DNA of 64,000 nucleotides, taken from Maribacter algicola. Its GTDB lineage: Bacteria; Bacteroidota; Bacteroidia; Flavobacteriales; Flavobacteriaceae. Made by a program: the position numbers and the translations under genes. Numbering within the stretch: the stretch's first letter is position 1; the number at the start of each line of letters is the position of its first letter. The notes below the pieces were generated by a model. That model was not told the DNA's origin. It ran no database searches and worked only from the letters and a program-made list of their open reading frames with translations. The stretch covers positions 1 through 64,000 of the forward strand of contig NZ_QUSX01000001.1 of the NCBI RefSeq assembly GCF_003933245.1, in the 5' to 3' direction. Shown here piece after piece: positions 27,701-35,334 of this stretch.

Positions 27701-27995
27701 CGATGACACCTTTTCGTCAACGGATGATGGGGACACCCACCAGTGGCAGGTCAGCACGGATGGGGGAACCACATTCAGCAATATTGCTGACGGACCCGAA
27801 TATAGCGGAACAACAACAAACACATTAACCATAATCGCTCCGGAAGTGGACAAGAACGGACATCAATACAGGGTAATCATAACCAGTAACACTTTTGTTT
27901 GTGGTAACACTATTACTGCCCCAGCCGTCCTTACAGTTGGCCCAAGAACCGTCATCACCAACCGACGAATTACCTATAGAATCAACAAGAATTAA
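24780..27995 (+). CDS. IgGFc-binding-like/DUF11 surface protein, island paralogue 3
   Basis: 1071 residues. Signal peptide to about residue 24 (LLILFLMVGIIKGHAQ), then LSDLHYLPPLKQG and an IgGFc-binding-like region to ~470. DUF11 lies at ~541-650 and a DxDxDG stretch follows (DFDADGIVDVVDLDDDNDG). Residues ~700-870 are a jelly-roll-like module (NPELNSWFL, YSFFDDINFTISSC) in the place where paralogue 2 has PA14. The C-terminal Ig-like domain is almost identical to that of paralogue 2 and the last residues are RTVITNRRITYRINKN; no type B sorting domain is seen. The order of modules shows central-module swapping between otherwise parallel genes. Surface location is inferred. Confidence 0.85.
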   Translation: MGIKNIGLLILFLMVGIIKGHAQLSDLHYLPPLKQGSNNGSVQQQRIYLSTPETSAFTVNAYVGTSTTPVASFSISNISPATYNPGNGDNGITMVQNNDTGVIISTAGLRFEAPSGQRFYANYRGSSNAQSTSLTAKGRQALGTSFKWGGVPNYGTTNEQGTSLGIMATEDNTTVDIFGYDPNCEFRLGNDRDGLLDDTIQVVLNAGQSFVLEAHIDESSANIDGWLGASIQSDKPIAISNGGLNYAAVNGSGGSRDAGIDQPVPEDNLGKDYIFVRGGGQNSTEFPIIIATQNNTQIFVNGNATPMATINEGDYFIVPGTNYSSTSPGANMYVRTSKDAYAYQNLAGTNGIQTVGLNFVAPLNCLIPDRVDNIPDITDAAGTTLTGGITIIASTTTPDANIIVTDGNGVVTKPASLSVAGNPDWKTFYIPNLTGNVDVQSTGPIAVGFFGGNGNRGIAGYFSGFDVAPNVNLQITGTQCLPGSNLVVVGEVFDAYQWFFDGNPIAGANSDTYSPTVAGDYYVRVTKGPCTYDSNNLQAYYCDPDIQLIKTANQTAINEGQNVTFTITAQNYGVDPATNLVVTDVLPTGLSLVAVSTSTGSWTSPNWNVGTLNSGQLETITITATADFNTLPNQISHLANIATNSQDQVDSNLSLDRPSVSIIVNNDFDADGIVDVVDLDDDNDGILDCTESNATITNGTFGWYLNTPSGTLAMDNTSNPELNSWFLSSTSNLSYSGITASTPFSAVQIDNMPSTSLEEALYNNDYIEVSFTTADNLSNPILHDINWGWYQPSGGDSYTMSAFLSADGFISSILTKEDLVITNNATTYQVFDLMDQTFIPLSPDTTYTLRVYVYNQIDDDGANYSFFDDINFTISSCRGMDSDSDSVIDSYELDSDNDGCSDSNEAYNNINADGGDDMVYGYGVPAVNANGTVVAAAYPTPADMDTNGTPEFQEAGTVPTITVAPVNSHTFVNTDDTFSSTDDGDTHQWQVSTDGGTTFSNIADGPEYSGTTTNTLTIIAPEVDKNGHQYRVIITSNTFVCGNTITAPAVLTVGPRTVITNRRITYRINKN
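27510..27859 (+). repeat. 350-bp near-identical cassette, copy 2
   Basis: Partner of 24131-24480, with 11 mismatches and no gaps. Direct orientation, 3379 bp apart. Recombination between the copies would delete or duplicate one gene equivalent. Confidence 0.9.
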
Positions 27996-28063
27996 GATCA
28001 TTTTTTGTAACAAAAGTTGCCAAAGCTCGTCAAGTAAGTACAATCAATCAAAAACTACTTGCT

Positions 28064-28966
28064 TTGAGCACTATACTAAAGGTTAACAACCTCACCAAAA
28101 AATTCGGATATCTCACTGCTGTTAAAGATCTTTCTTTTACAATTGAAAAAGGCAATGTGTATGGTATTCTTGGTCCAAATGGAAGTGGAAAATCCACTAC
28201 TTTGGGTATTGTACTAAATGTTGTGAACAAAACAAGTGGAAACTTTCATTGGTTCGATGGGAATACTTCAACGCATGAGGCCTTGAAAAAAGTTGGTGCC
28301 ATTATCGAGCGTCCCAATTTTTACCCGTATATGACCGCGGTACAAAACCTTAAACTGGTCTGTAAGATCAAGGAAGTTGGTACGGATAAAATTGATGAGA
28401 AATTAGAATTGGTGGGCCTTTTGGACCGAAAGAACAGTAAGTTCAGAACATTCTCCTTGGGTATGAAACAGCGTTTGGCCATTGCCTCTGCCCTACTCAA
28501 TGATCCTGAAATTTTAATCCTGGACGAACCTACCAATGGTTTAGATCCCCAAGGAATTCACCAAATCCGGGAAATCATAAAAAAAATAGCCTCTGAAGGA
28601 ACAACCATTCTTCTGGCTTCCCATTTATTGGACGAGGTGGAAAAAGTCTGCAGCCATGTAATCATACTCAGAAAAGGGGAAAAGTTATATTCTGGCCTGG
28701 TCGATGGCATGATGGCCACATATGGGTTCTTTGAACTGAAATCGGACAACATGGAAAAACTGGCCATAGCATTGGAATCCCAAAGTAAGTTCGGTGAAAT
28801 AAAGCATGAGAATGGCTTAATAACAGCCTTTTTAAAAGAGGAAATGGATGCAAAATCCCTAAATGAAGTACTCTTCAAAGAAGGGATTGTGCTATCGCAC
28901 CTTGTAAAAAGAAAGGAAAGCCTTGAGGAACAATTCCTAACGCTTACCAAAAATCAATCAAACTAA
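28064..28966 (+). CDS. ABC transporter ATP-binding protein (ABC-2 exporter type)
   Basis: 300 residues from a TTG start at 28064. This start gives the normal family N-terminus (MSTILKVNNLTKKFG), and no ATG exists nearby. Walker A GPNGSGKST (residues 37-45), signature SLGMKQR (131-137), Walker B LILDEP (151-156) with D-loop NGLD, and an H-loop SHLLDE are all intact, so the protein should bind and hydrolyse ATP. The C-terminal ~85 residues are the usual extension of exporter ATPases with an ABC-2 permease. The next gene, 9 bases downstream, is that permease. The substrate is unknown. It follows paralogue 3 in the same direction after 68 bases without a convincing terminator, so some read-through is possible. 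Confidence 0.93.
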   Translation: MSTILKVNNLTKKFGYLTAVKDLSFTIEKGNVYGILGPNGSGKSTTLGIVLNVVNKTSGNFHWFDGNTSTHEALKKVGAIIERPNFYPYMTAVQNLKLVCKIKEVGTDKIDEKLELVGLLDRKNSKFRTFSLGMKQRLAIASALLNDPEILILDEPTNGLDPQGIHQIREIIKKIASEGTTILLASHLLDEVEKVCSHVIILRKGEKLYSGLVDGMMATYGFFELKSDNMEKLAIALESQSKFGEIKHENGLITAFLKEEMDAKSLNEVLFKEGIVLSHLVKRKESLEEQFLTLTKNQSN

Positions 28967-28975
28967 GCGAAAAAC

Positions 28976-29809
28976 ATGATACGACTTTTGCAGATAGAAT
29001 TCATAAAACTTTGGAACAATAGGGCCAGCAAGGTGTTGATCATTTCCTATTTTTTCATTCTAACATCTATAGCGCTAGTTGCCGCCATAAAGTTTGATAT
29101 TGGTCCGGTAAAATTTCATTTGGCCGAAATTGGTATCTTCAATTTCCCCTATATATGGCATTTCAACACTTTTGTTACGGCCTTTTTCAAACTTTTTTTG
29201 GCCATTGTCATTGTCTCCATGATGTCCAACGAGTACAGCAACAAAACAATTAAGCAAAATTTGATTGACGGACTTTCAAAGAAAGAGTTCATTCTATCCA
29301 AATTCTTAACCGTAGTTTCATTTTCTGTAGCCTCTACGCTCTTTGTGTTCATTGTTTCCTTGATTTTGGGACTTGTTTATTCTGATTATGACGAACTGTC
29401 CATCATATTTTCGGATTTGGAATTTTTGGCTGCCTTCTTTTTTAAACTGATGGGCTTCTTCTCATTCTGCCTTTTTCTGGGAATATTGGTGAAACGTTCC
29501 GCCTTTGCCTTGGGGTTTTTGATATTATGGCAAATCTTGGAAGGAATCATCAGGGGACTTATCCGCTGGAAATTATTTGATGGGGATACCACTGACACCA
29601 TCATGGGCTTTTTTCCTTTGCAATCCATGTTTAATCTTATCAAGGAGCCTTTTACCCGGTTGGAAGCCGTTCAAACCGTTGCGGACCAAGTGGGTGAGCA
29701 TATCAATCTTAATTACCAAGTTCATTGGTGGGAATTTTTGATTGTTATCGCCTGGACCGCAATATTCATTTATTCGTCCTATATATTGCTCAACAAACGT
29801 GATCTATAA
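28976..29809 (+). CDS. ABC-2 family transporter permease
   Basis: 277 residues with about six hydrophobic segments: SKVLIISYFFILTSIALVAAI, FVTAFFKLFLAIVIVSMM, VVSFSVASTLFVFIVSLILGLVY, the AAFFFKLMGFFSFCLFLGILV region, ALGFLILWQILEGII, and FLIVIAWTAIFIYSSYILL. Between the second and third lies the cytoplasmic motif SNEYSNKTIKQNLIDGLSKKEFILSK, typical of ABC-2 permeases. It forms a two-gene inner-membrane exporter with the upstream ATPase. The substrate cannot be told from the sequence. An imperfect hairpin follows the stop codon. Confidence 0.88.
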   Translation: MIRLLQIEFIKLWNNRASKVLIISYFFILTSIALVAAIKFDIGPVKFHLAEIGIFNFPYIWHFNTFVTAFFKLFLAIVIVSMMSNEYSNKTIKQNLIDGLSKKEFILSKFLTVVSFSVASTLFVFIVSLILGLVYSDYDELSIIFSDLEFLAAFFFKLMGFFSFCLFLGILVKRSAFALGFLILWQILEGIIRGLIRWKLFDGDTTDTIMGFFPLQSMFNLIKEPFTRLEAVQTVADQVGEHINLNYQVHWWEFLIVIAWTAIFIYSSYILLNKRDL

Positions 29810-29841
29810 AATAGGTAGAACATCGATGTTTTACCCTATTT
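29809..29841 (+). terminator. Probable terminator of the ABC exporter pair
   Basis: Arms AAATAGG (29809-29815) / CCTATTT (29835-29841), with an inner near-perfect AACAT/ATGTT stem. The T-tract is short, so termination strength is uncertain. Confidence 0.45.
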
Positions 29842-29903
29842 AACATGTTTTCAGACCTTAAAATTTTCAATTTGTAGTATATTGTATTGTTTGCAAACAA
29901 GCT

Positions 29904-31673
29904 ATGAAAATGAAAAAGGGTTTATCAATATGTAACGTATTGGCTATGCCGATATTTATTATGTTGATGTTATTTTGGCATTCCAGTGTTTTGGGACAGG
30001 AGTGTCCGGCATTGGTAGGCCCGCTTAACGGAGAAGATCAGGTCGCCACAACAGCATCCATAACTTGGGAGACTATTGAGGGTGTACCTGGGTACATCAT
30101 TTCCCTAGGGACTACCCCAGGAGGCAGGGACATATTGGACGAACTAAACGTTGGGTCGTCCAATCGATATACTCCTCCCACTGGTTTACCCGAGAATACA
30201 CAAGTCTTTGTCACCATAACCCTGTTCTTCTTCAATCAAGCGAATATTACTTGTGAAAGCCAAAGTTTTACAACTGCCTCACTGTTCGAAGCACCTGATT
30301 GCACCTTCCTTTCCAATCCTACGAACAATGCCCTAGATGTAAATACATCCACCAATATTTCTTGGGCCTATGCACCTGGTGCTACTGGCTATCTATTCAC
30401 TATGGGAACTACACCAAATGGAAACGAGCTTGTTCCGACTACCGATCTGGGCAATACACTAAGTTATAACCCCGCTATAGATCTTCCAGAAGAATCTGAT
30501 ATCTATGTATCCATAATTCCCTACAACCAAATAGGTATTGCGCTTGATTGCTCGACCTTTGTTTTCTCGACAGCACCACAAATGGAACTACCAGTTTGTA
30601 CAAGTTTGATCACACCATTTAACGGTGAAACCAATGTACCCTTAAGTCCAATTTTGGAATGGAATGAAGTACGCAATGCGACGGGATATCGGGTCTCTAT
30701 CGGTACCACTCCATTTGAGACCGATATATTGAACAATGCCGCTTTTTTCAGGACTTCCACAATGGTTATCGATTTTGAGCCCAACCGTACTTTTTTTATC
30801 AAAATAGTACCTTTCAATGATGCGGGTGAAGCGATTGGTTGCTCCCAGGAAACTTTTTCTACCCTACTGGGGTGTGGGCCCTACTTTGACCCCATAACAA
30901 ATGAATTGATTATTTTAAACCCTGAGATTTCTTTTCCTGATACGATAGGAATTTGCCAAAACGACAGCGGTACTATTGTATCTGCTACCGATGAAGCTGA
31001 TGGGTACCGATGGTATAGTATAGATATAAATGGAAATGAAGACCTGATTTCGATAGAAAGGGACGTTTCACTTGAGCAAGCCGGCAATTATATCTATGAA
31101 ATATATAATATAATTGATGGTTCTTCCGGTGCGATTGAATGTTCATCGTCAAAAACTTTTAGGGTAGAAGAATCCTCTATAGCAACCATTGAAAACGTAC
31201 GGGTAACGGAAGTGAATGATGGTTTGAATTTTGAGGTCAAAGTGGAAGGTAATGGAAACTATGAATTTGCCATGGACAATCCAGAAGGTCCCTATCAAGC
31301 ATCCAATAGCTTCGGTGGAATTACCCCTGGAACCCATACGGTTTATGTTCGGGATATAAATGGCTGTGGTGTAGCAGAGAAAACAATACAACAAGATCTG
31401 ACCGTTGAAGGATTTCCAAAATTCTTTACGCCCAATGGGGATGGAACCAACGATTTTTGGCAGTATAGATCAGAAACCAATCCAGAGGATGTTCGGCTAA
31501 TGACCATTTTTATTTTTAATAGATACGGCAACCTTTTGGCGCAAATAGACCCTGAATCTGTTGGTTGGGACGGTAGGCTGAATGGTAAATCACTGCCTGA
31601 ATCCAATTATTGGTATAAGGCACAGTTTGAAAATAAAAAAGAGGTAAGAGGCTATTTTACATTAAAAAGATAG
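29904..31673 (+). CDS. Fn3-like repeat protein with T9SS type B sorting domain (three repeats)
   Basis: 589 residues. Signal peptide to about residue 33 (FIMLMLFWHSSVLGQ). Three related ~95-residue Fn3-like units start with a Cys-containing opener and a P(L/T)NG/N(N)A pattern: ECPALVGPLNGEDQ, DCTFLSNPTNNALD and VCTSLITPFNGETN, each with ITW/ISW/LEW and GYxxSxGTTP. An Ig-like segment and a short SprB-like segment follow (GNYEFAMDNPEGPYQ, GTHTVYVRDINGCG). The C-terminal type B sorting domain has PKFFTPNGDGTNDFW, IFNRYGNLLAQIDP, WDGRLNG. Exported through T9SS and surface-attached by family knowledge; the ligand is unknown. It forms an operon with the shorter paralogue five bases downstream. Confidence 0.9.
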   Translation: MKMKKGLSICNVLAMPIFIMLMLFWHSSVLGQECPALVGPLNGEDQVATTASITWETIEGVPGYIISLGTTPGGRDILDELNVGSSNRYTPPTGLPENTQVFVTITLFFFNQANITCESQSFTTASLFEAPDCTFLSNPTNNALDVNTSTNISWAYAPGATGYLFTMGTTPNGNELVPTTDLGNTLSYNPAIDLPEESDIYVSIIPYNQIGIALDCSTFVFSTAPQMELPVCTSLITPFNGETNVPLSPILEWNEVRNATGYRVSIGTTPFETDILNNAAFFRTSTMVIDFEPNRTFFIKIVPFNDAGEAIGCSQETFSTLLGCGPYFDPITNELIILNPEISFPDTIGICQNDSGTIVSATDEADGYRWYSIDINGNEDLISIERDVSLEQAGNYIYEIYNIIDGSSGAIECSSSKTFRVEESSIATIENVRVTEVNDGLNFEVKVEGNGNYEFAMDNPEGPYQASNSFGGITPGTHTVYVRDINGCGVAEKTIQQDLTVEGFPKFFTPNGDGTNDFWQYRSETNPEDVRLMTIFIFNRYGNLLAQIDPESVGWDGRLNGKSLPESNYWYKAQFENKKEVRGYFTLKR

Positions 31674-31678
31674 GCTTT

Positions 31679-33109
31679 ATGGGCGTAAAATCTACATTTT
31701 CACTTTTGTTCCTGTGGCTTTTTTTCCTATCGCAAATCAATGCTCAAGAATGCCCCACCCTTATATCCCCGTTAGACGGAGACACAGAAGTACCCGTGGA
31801 CAACCTTATTCAGTGGACTGCAGTGGACGGTATTATTGGATATCTCGTATCCTTAGGTACCACTCCTGGAGGTGGAGAAATTATAAACAGAAGATCCTCC
31901 GGACTCAATAATTTTTATCAACCTGAAGTGGGCCTACCATCCAACACCGTAATTTATGTTACCATAAGTTTATTTCTTCCGGATGCTCCCATAAGAGTCT
32001 GCCCGCTAAGAATATTTACTACGGAAAGGGTTACGGATCCGCCCCAATGCACGAGACTGTTCAACCCACAAAATAATGAAACAGAAGTTAGGGTAAATAC
32101 AAACCTTCAATGGGAATATGCTCCTGGTGCAACCGACTATAGAATTTCCGTTGGCACCTCTCCTGGCAATTACGATATGGTCAATAATGAATTGACTGGA
32201 AATAGACTGGTATACGGTTTTAGGGATGACCTTGAATTGGATCAGGAATATTTTGTTTTAATAGTTCCATTAAACGAAAATGGCGCGGCCATGGGATGTG
32301 TAGAAGAAAGTTTCACTACGGGTATACCCACGATAAGTTGTCAGGATTCGGATTATCCTATTATTTCCATTCCTAATATAATAGCACTGTGTGAAAATGA
32401 GGATTTTGGTCTTATTACAGCTCCCGATCGTGCTAGGGGATATCGTTGGATTTTTATCGATTCGGATGGGTCCGAAACTATAGTTTCAGAAACATCACAA
32501 CTTAGATATGAGCAAATAGGGGATTACCGTTTAGAATTGTATAATACCCTAAATCAATTTGGGGCAACCATAGAGTGTCCCGTTTCGAAAAATTTTGAGG
32601 TCGTCTATTCGCAACCTCCTATAATTTCGAACGTTTTGATTACCCGGCAAAATTCTGGATTGACCCTGGATATCCGAACCGAAGGTACCGGAAATTTCGA
32701 GTATTCATTGGACGGTACGGATTCCACTTTTCAAAATAGTCCGGTCTTCACCAATGTTGAACCTGGGGAAAGAACCATCTACGTTAGGGATATTAATGGC
32801 TGCGGAATTGCGGAAAGATCTATAGAAAAAGAATTGTCACCACAGGATTTTCCTGCCTTTTTCACACCAAATGGGGACGGAACCAACGATTTTTGGCAGT
32901 ATAGGAGACCTCAGGGTTCCGATGAAATTCCCTATGAGGTGATTCATATTTTTGATCGCTTCGGTAATTTTCTGGCACAGATCGACCCAAAATCCGCAGG
33001 CTGGAACGGCACATATAACGGGAGGCAAATGCCCGCTTCGGATTATTGGTTTAGGGCAATTTCATTTACAAATAAAGAGATAAAGGGCCATTTCACGCTC
33101 AAACGTTGA
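31679..33109 (+). CDS. Fn3-like repeat protein with T9SS type B sorting domain (two repeats)
   Basis: 476 residues. Signal peptide to about residue 23 (LLFLWLFFLSQINAQ). Two Fn3-like units (ECPTLISPLDGDTE, QCTRLFNPQNNETE) replace the three of the upstream paralogue; the rest is parallel: Ig-like segment, DINGCGIAERSIEKEL, then PAFFTPNGDGTNDFWQYR, HIFDRFGNFLAQIDP and WNGTYNGRQMP of the type B sorting domain. It begins five bases after the stop of the first gene, so it is co-transcribed. The pair probably arose by tandem duplication with loss or gain of one Fn3 unit. No strong terminator was seen before uvrB, only a weak A/T hairpin near 33136-33153. Confidence 0.9.
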   Translation: MGVKSTFSLLFLWLFFLSQINAQECPTLISPLDGDTEVPVDNLIQWTAVDGIIGYLVSLGTTPGGGEIINRRSSGLNNFYQPEVGLPSNTVIYVTISLFLPDAPIRVCPLRIFTTERVTDPPQCTRLFNPQNNETEVRVNTNLQWEYAPGATDYRISVGTSPGNYDMVNNELTGNRLVYGFRDDLELDQEYFVLIVPLNENGAAMGCVEESFTTGIPTISCQDSDYPIISIPNIIALCENEDFGLITAPDRARGYRWIFIDSDGSETIVSETSQLRYEQIGDYRLELYNTLNQFGATIECPVSKNFEVVYSQPPIISNVLITRQNSGLTLDIRTEGTGNFEYSLDGTDSTFQNSPVFTNVEPGERTIYVRDINGCGIAERSIEKELSPQDFPAFFTPNGDGTNDFWQYRRPQGSDEIPYEVIHIFDRFGNFLAQIDPKSAGWNGTYNGRQMPASDYWFRAISFTNKEIKGHFTLKR

Positions 33110-33209
33110 TTTGATCTCTTAATTTTTTCAAAACTCCTAAAAATCTTTTTTAGATAAGAATTGTATCCACAACATAAACAATAGCCGTAGTCTTTCGTAT
33201 TTTTATACT

Positions 33210-35201
33210 ATGAAATTCAATGTAGTATCGGAATTTAGTCCTACAGGAGATCAGCCCAACGCGATTAAACAACTTTCCAGCGGTATCAAGGACGGCGAAA
33301 AGTATCAGACCTTGTTGGGAGTAACCGGGTCAGGAAAGACATTTACTATTGCAAACGTTATCGAAGAGGTACAAAGACCCACCTTGGTTTTGGCGCATAA
33401 CAAAACCTTGGCGGCACAACTATATTCAGAGTTCAAACAGTTTTTTCCAAAAAATGCCATCGAATATTTCGTTTCGTATTATGACTATTATCAACCGGAA
33501 GCCTACATTCCAACCAGTGGCGTTTACATTGAGAAGGACCTATCCATTAACGAGGACATTGAAAAATTGAGACTCAGTGCTACCTCTTCCCTCTTGTCGG
33601 GAAGAAGGGACGTCTTGGTAGTTGCCTCTGTTTCATGTCTCTATGGAATTGGAAACCCCATCGAATTCCAAAAAAATGTTATATCGATTCAAAAGGACCA
33701 GGTTATCTCCAGAACCAAATTTCTGCACCAATTGGTACAAAGCCTATATTCCCGGACCACGGCAGATTTTAGAAACGGGAACTTTAGGGTCAAAGGGGAT
33801 GTAGTGGATGTTTTTCCCAGTTATGCCGACCATGCTTTTAGAATTCATTTTTTTGGGGATGAAATCGAGGAGATAGAAGCCTTTGACCCGTTTAACAATA
33901 ATGTTCTGGAAGTCTATGAAAACTTGAACATTTACCCTGCGAATATGTTCGTAACTTCCCAAGATGTACTGCAAAATGCCATTCATAAAATTCAGGATGA
34001 TTTGGTAAAGCAAATCGACTATTTCAGGGAAATAGGAAAACCTCTTGAAGCCAAAAGATTGGAGGAGCGCACCAATTTCGATTTGGAAATGATTCGGGAA
34101 TTGGGATATTGTTCGGGTATAGAAAACTATTCGAGATATCTAGATGGCCGGGAACCAGGAACCAGACCTTTCTGCCTGTTGGATTATTTTCCCAATGATT
34201 ATTTAATGGTCATCGATGAAAGCCATGTTACCGTACCGCAGGTTCACGCTATGTACGGAGGCGATCGCTCCAGAAAAGTAAATTTGGTGGACTACGGTTT
34301 CCGTTTACCGGCAGCTATGGACAATAGGCCCTTAAAATTTGAAGAATTTGAAGCGCTACAAAACCAAGTCATTTATGTAAGTGCCACCCCGGCAGATTAC
34401 GAATTGCAATTGAGCCAAGGAGTGTTCGTGGAACAGGTCATACGGCCAACAGGTTTGCTCGACCCTATAATAGAGGTACGTCCCAGTCTAAACCAAATAG
34501 ATGATTTGGTGGAGGAAATACACCAACGGGTGGAGAAGGATGAAAGGATATTGGTAACGACCTTGACAAAGAGAATGGCGGAGGAACTTGCCAAGTATCT
34601 TGACCGTATTAGTGTACGGTGCAGATACATTCATAGTGATGTGGATACTTTGGAACGTGTGGAGATCATGCAGGACCTTCGAAAGGGGATATTTGATGTA
34701 CTGATAGGCGTCAATTTACTTAGGGAAGGATTAGACCTACCAGAGGTTTCCTTGGTTGCAATTTTGGATGCCGACAAAGAGGGCTTTTTGCGTAATAATA
34801 GGTCGCTGACCCAAACTGTTGGTAGGGCGGCCAGAAACCTAAATGGAAAGGCAATTATGTATGCCGATAAGATTACGGATAGCATGCAAAGGACCATTGA
34901 CGAAACAAATTACAGGCGCGAAAAACAAATCAATTACAACACAGAAAATAATATTACACCCACCGCCCTGAACAAAAATTTGGACAGTGTACTTTCTAAA
35001 AATTCGGTCTCCACATATCATTATCAAAAGGAGGAATTAAGGGCGGCCGAACCCGATATGGAATACCTTACAAAAGATCAATTGGACAAGCTTATTAGGG
35101 AAAAAAGAAAGGCTATGGAGAGGGCGGCAAAGGAGTTGGATTTTATGCAGGCGGCCAAACTCAGGGATGAAATAAAGGTACTTCAGGAACAGGAAACCTA
35201 A
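33210..35201 (+). CDS. uvrB: Excinuclease ABC subunit B (UvrB)
   Basis: 663 residues, normal length. Walker A GVTGSGKT lies near residue 40, the damage-contacting beta-hairpin region contains FVSYYDYYQPEAY, the helicase motif DESH is present (VIDESHVTVPQ), and VGRAARN and NLLREGLDLPEVSLVAILDADKEGFLR mark the C-terminal helicase half. The last ~35 residues (LIREKRKAMERAAKELDFMQAAKLRDEI) are the UVR motif that interacts with UvrC. UvrB verifies lesions delivered by UvrA and loads UvrC in nucleotide excision repair. uvrA and uvrC are not in the window. An inverted repeat ATACTA (33205-33210) / TAGTAT (33223-33228) brackets the start codon. Confidence 0.98.
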   Translation: MKFNVVSEFSPTGDQPNAIKQLSSGIKDGEKYQTLLGVTGSGKTFTIANVIEEVQRPTLVLAHNKTLAAQLYSEFKQFFPKNAIEYFVSYYDYYQPEAYIPTSGVYIEKDLSINEDIEKLRLSATSSLLSGRRDVLVVASVSCLYGIGNPIEFQKNVISIQKDQVISRTKFLHQLVQSLYSRTTADFRNGNFRVKGDVVDVFPSYADHAFRIHFFGDEIEEIEAFDPFNNNVLEVYENLNIYPANMFVTSQDVLQNAIHKIQDDLVKQIDYFREIGKPLEAKRLEERTNFDLEMIRELGYCSGIENYSRYLDGREPGTRPFCLLDYFPNDYLMVIDESHVTVPQVHAMYGGDRSRKVNLVDYGFRLPAAMDNRPLKFEEFEALQNQVIYVSATPADYELQLSQGVFVEQVIRPTGLLDPIIEVRPSLNQIDDLVEEIHQRVEKDERILVTTLTKRMAEELAKYLDRISVRCRYIHSDVDTLERVEIMQDLRKGIFDVLIGVNLLREGLDLPEVSLVAILDADKEGFLRNNRSLTQTVGRAARNLNGKAIMYADKITDSMQRTIDETNYRREKQINYNTENNITPTALNKNLDSVLSKNSVSTYHYQKEELRAAEPDMEYLTKDQLDKLIREKRKAMERAAKELDFMQAAKLRDEIKVLQEQET

Positions 35202-35292
35202 AATTTATCCTTGAAATCACATTTTTCTATTTACATAAACTAAAAATTCATATAATTACGAATAAAATGCTGAATACTAAGTTTATATAACT

Positions 35293-35314
35293 ATTTTTAG
35301 ATGCATCTAAAAAT
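35293..35314 (+). promoter_or_regulatory. Perfect 22-bp palindrome upstream of the M20 peptidase gene
   Basis: Arms ATTTTTAGATG and CATCTAAAAAT abut with no spacer, ending 20 bases before the ATG at 35335. Perfect symmetry with no loop favours a dimeric protein-binding site over an RNA hairpin. The regulator is unknown. Confidence 0.55.
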
Positions 35315-35334
35315 GTTTATCCCGGTGATTTAAA

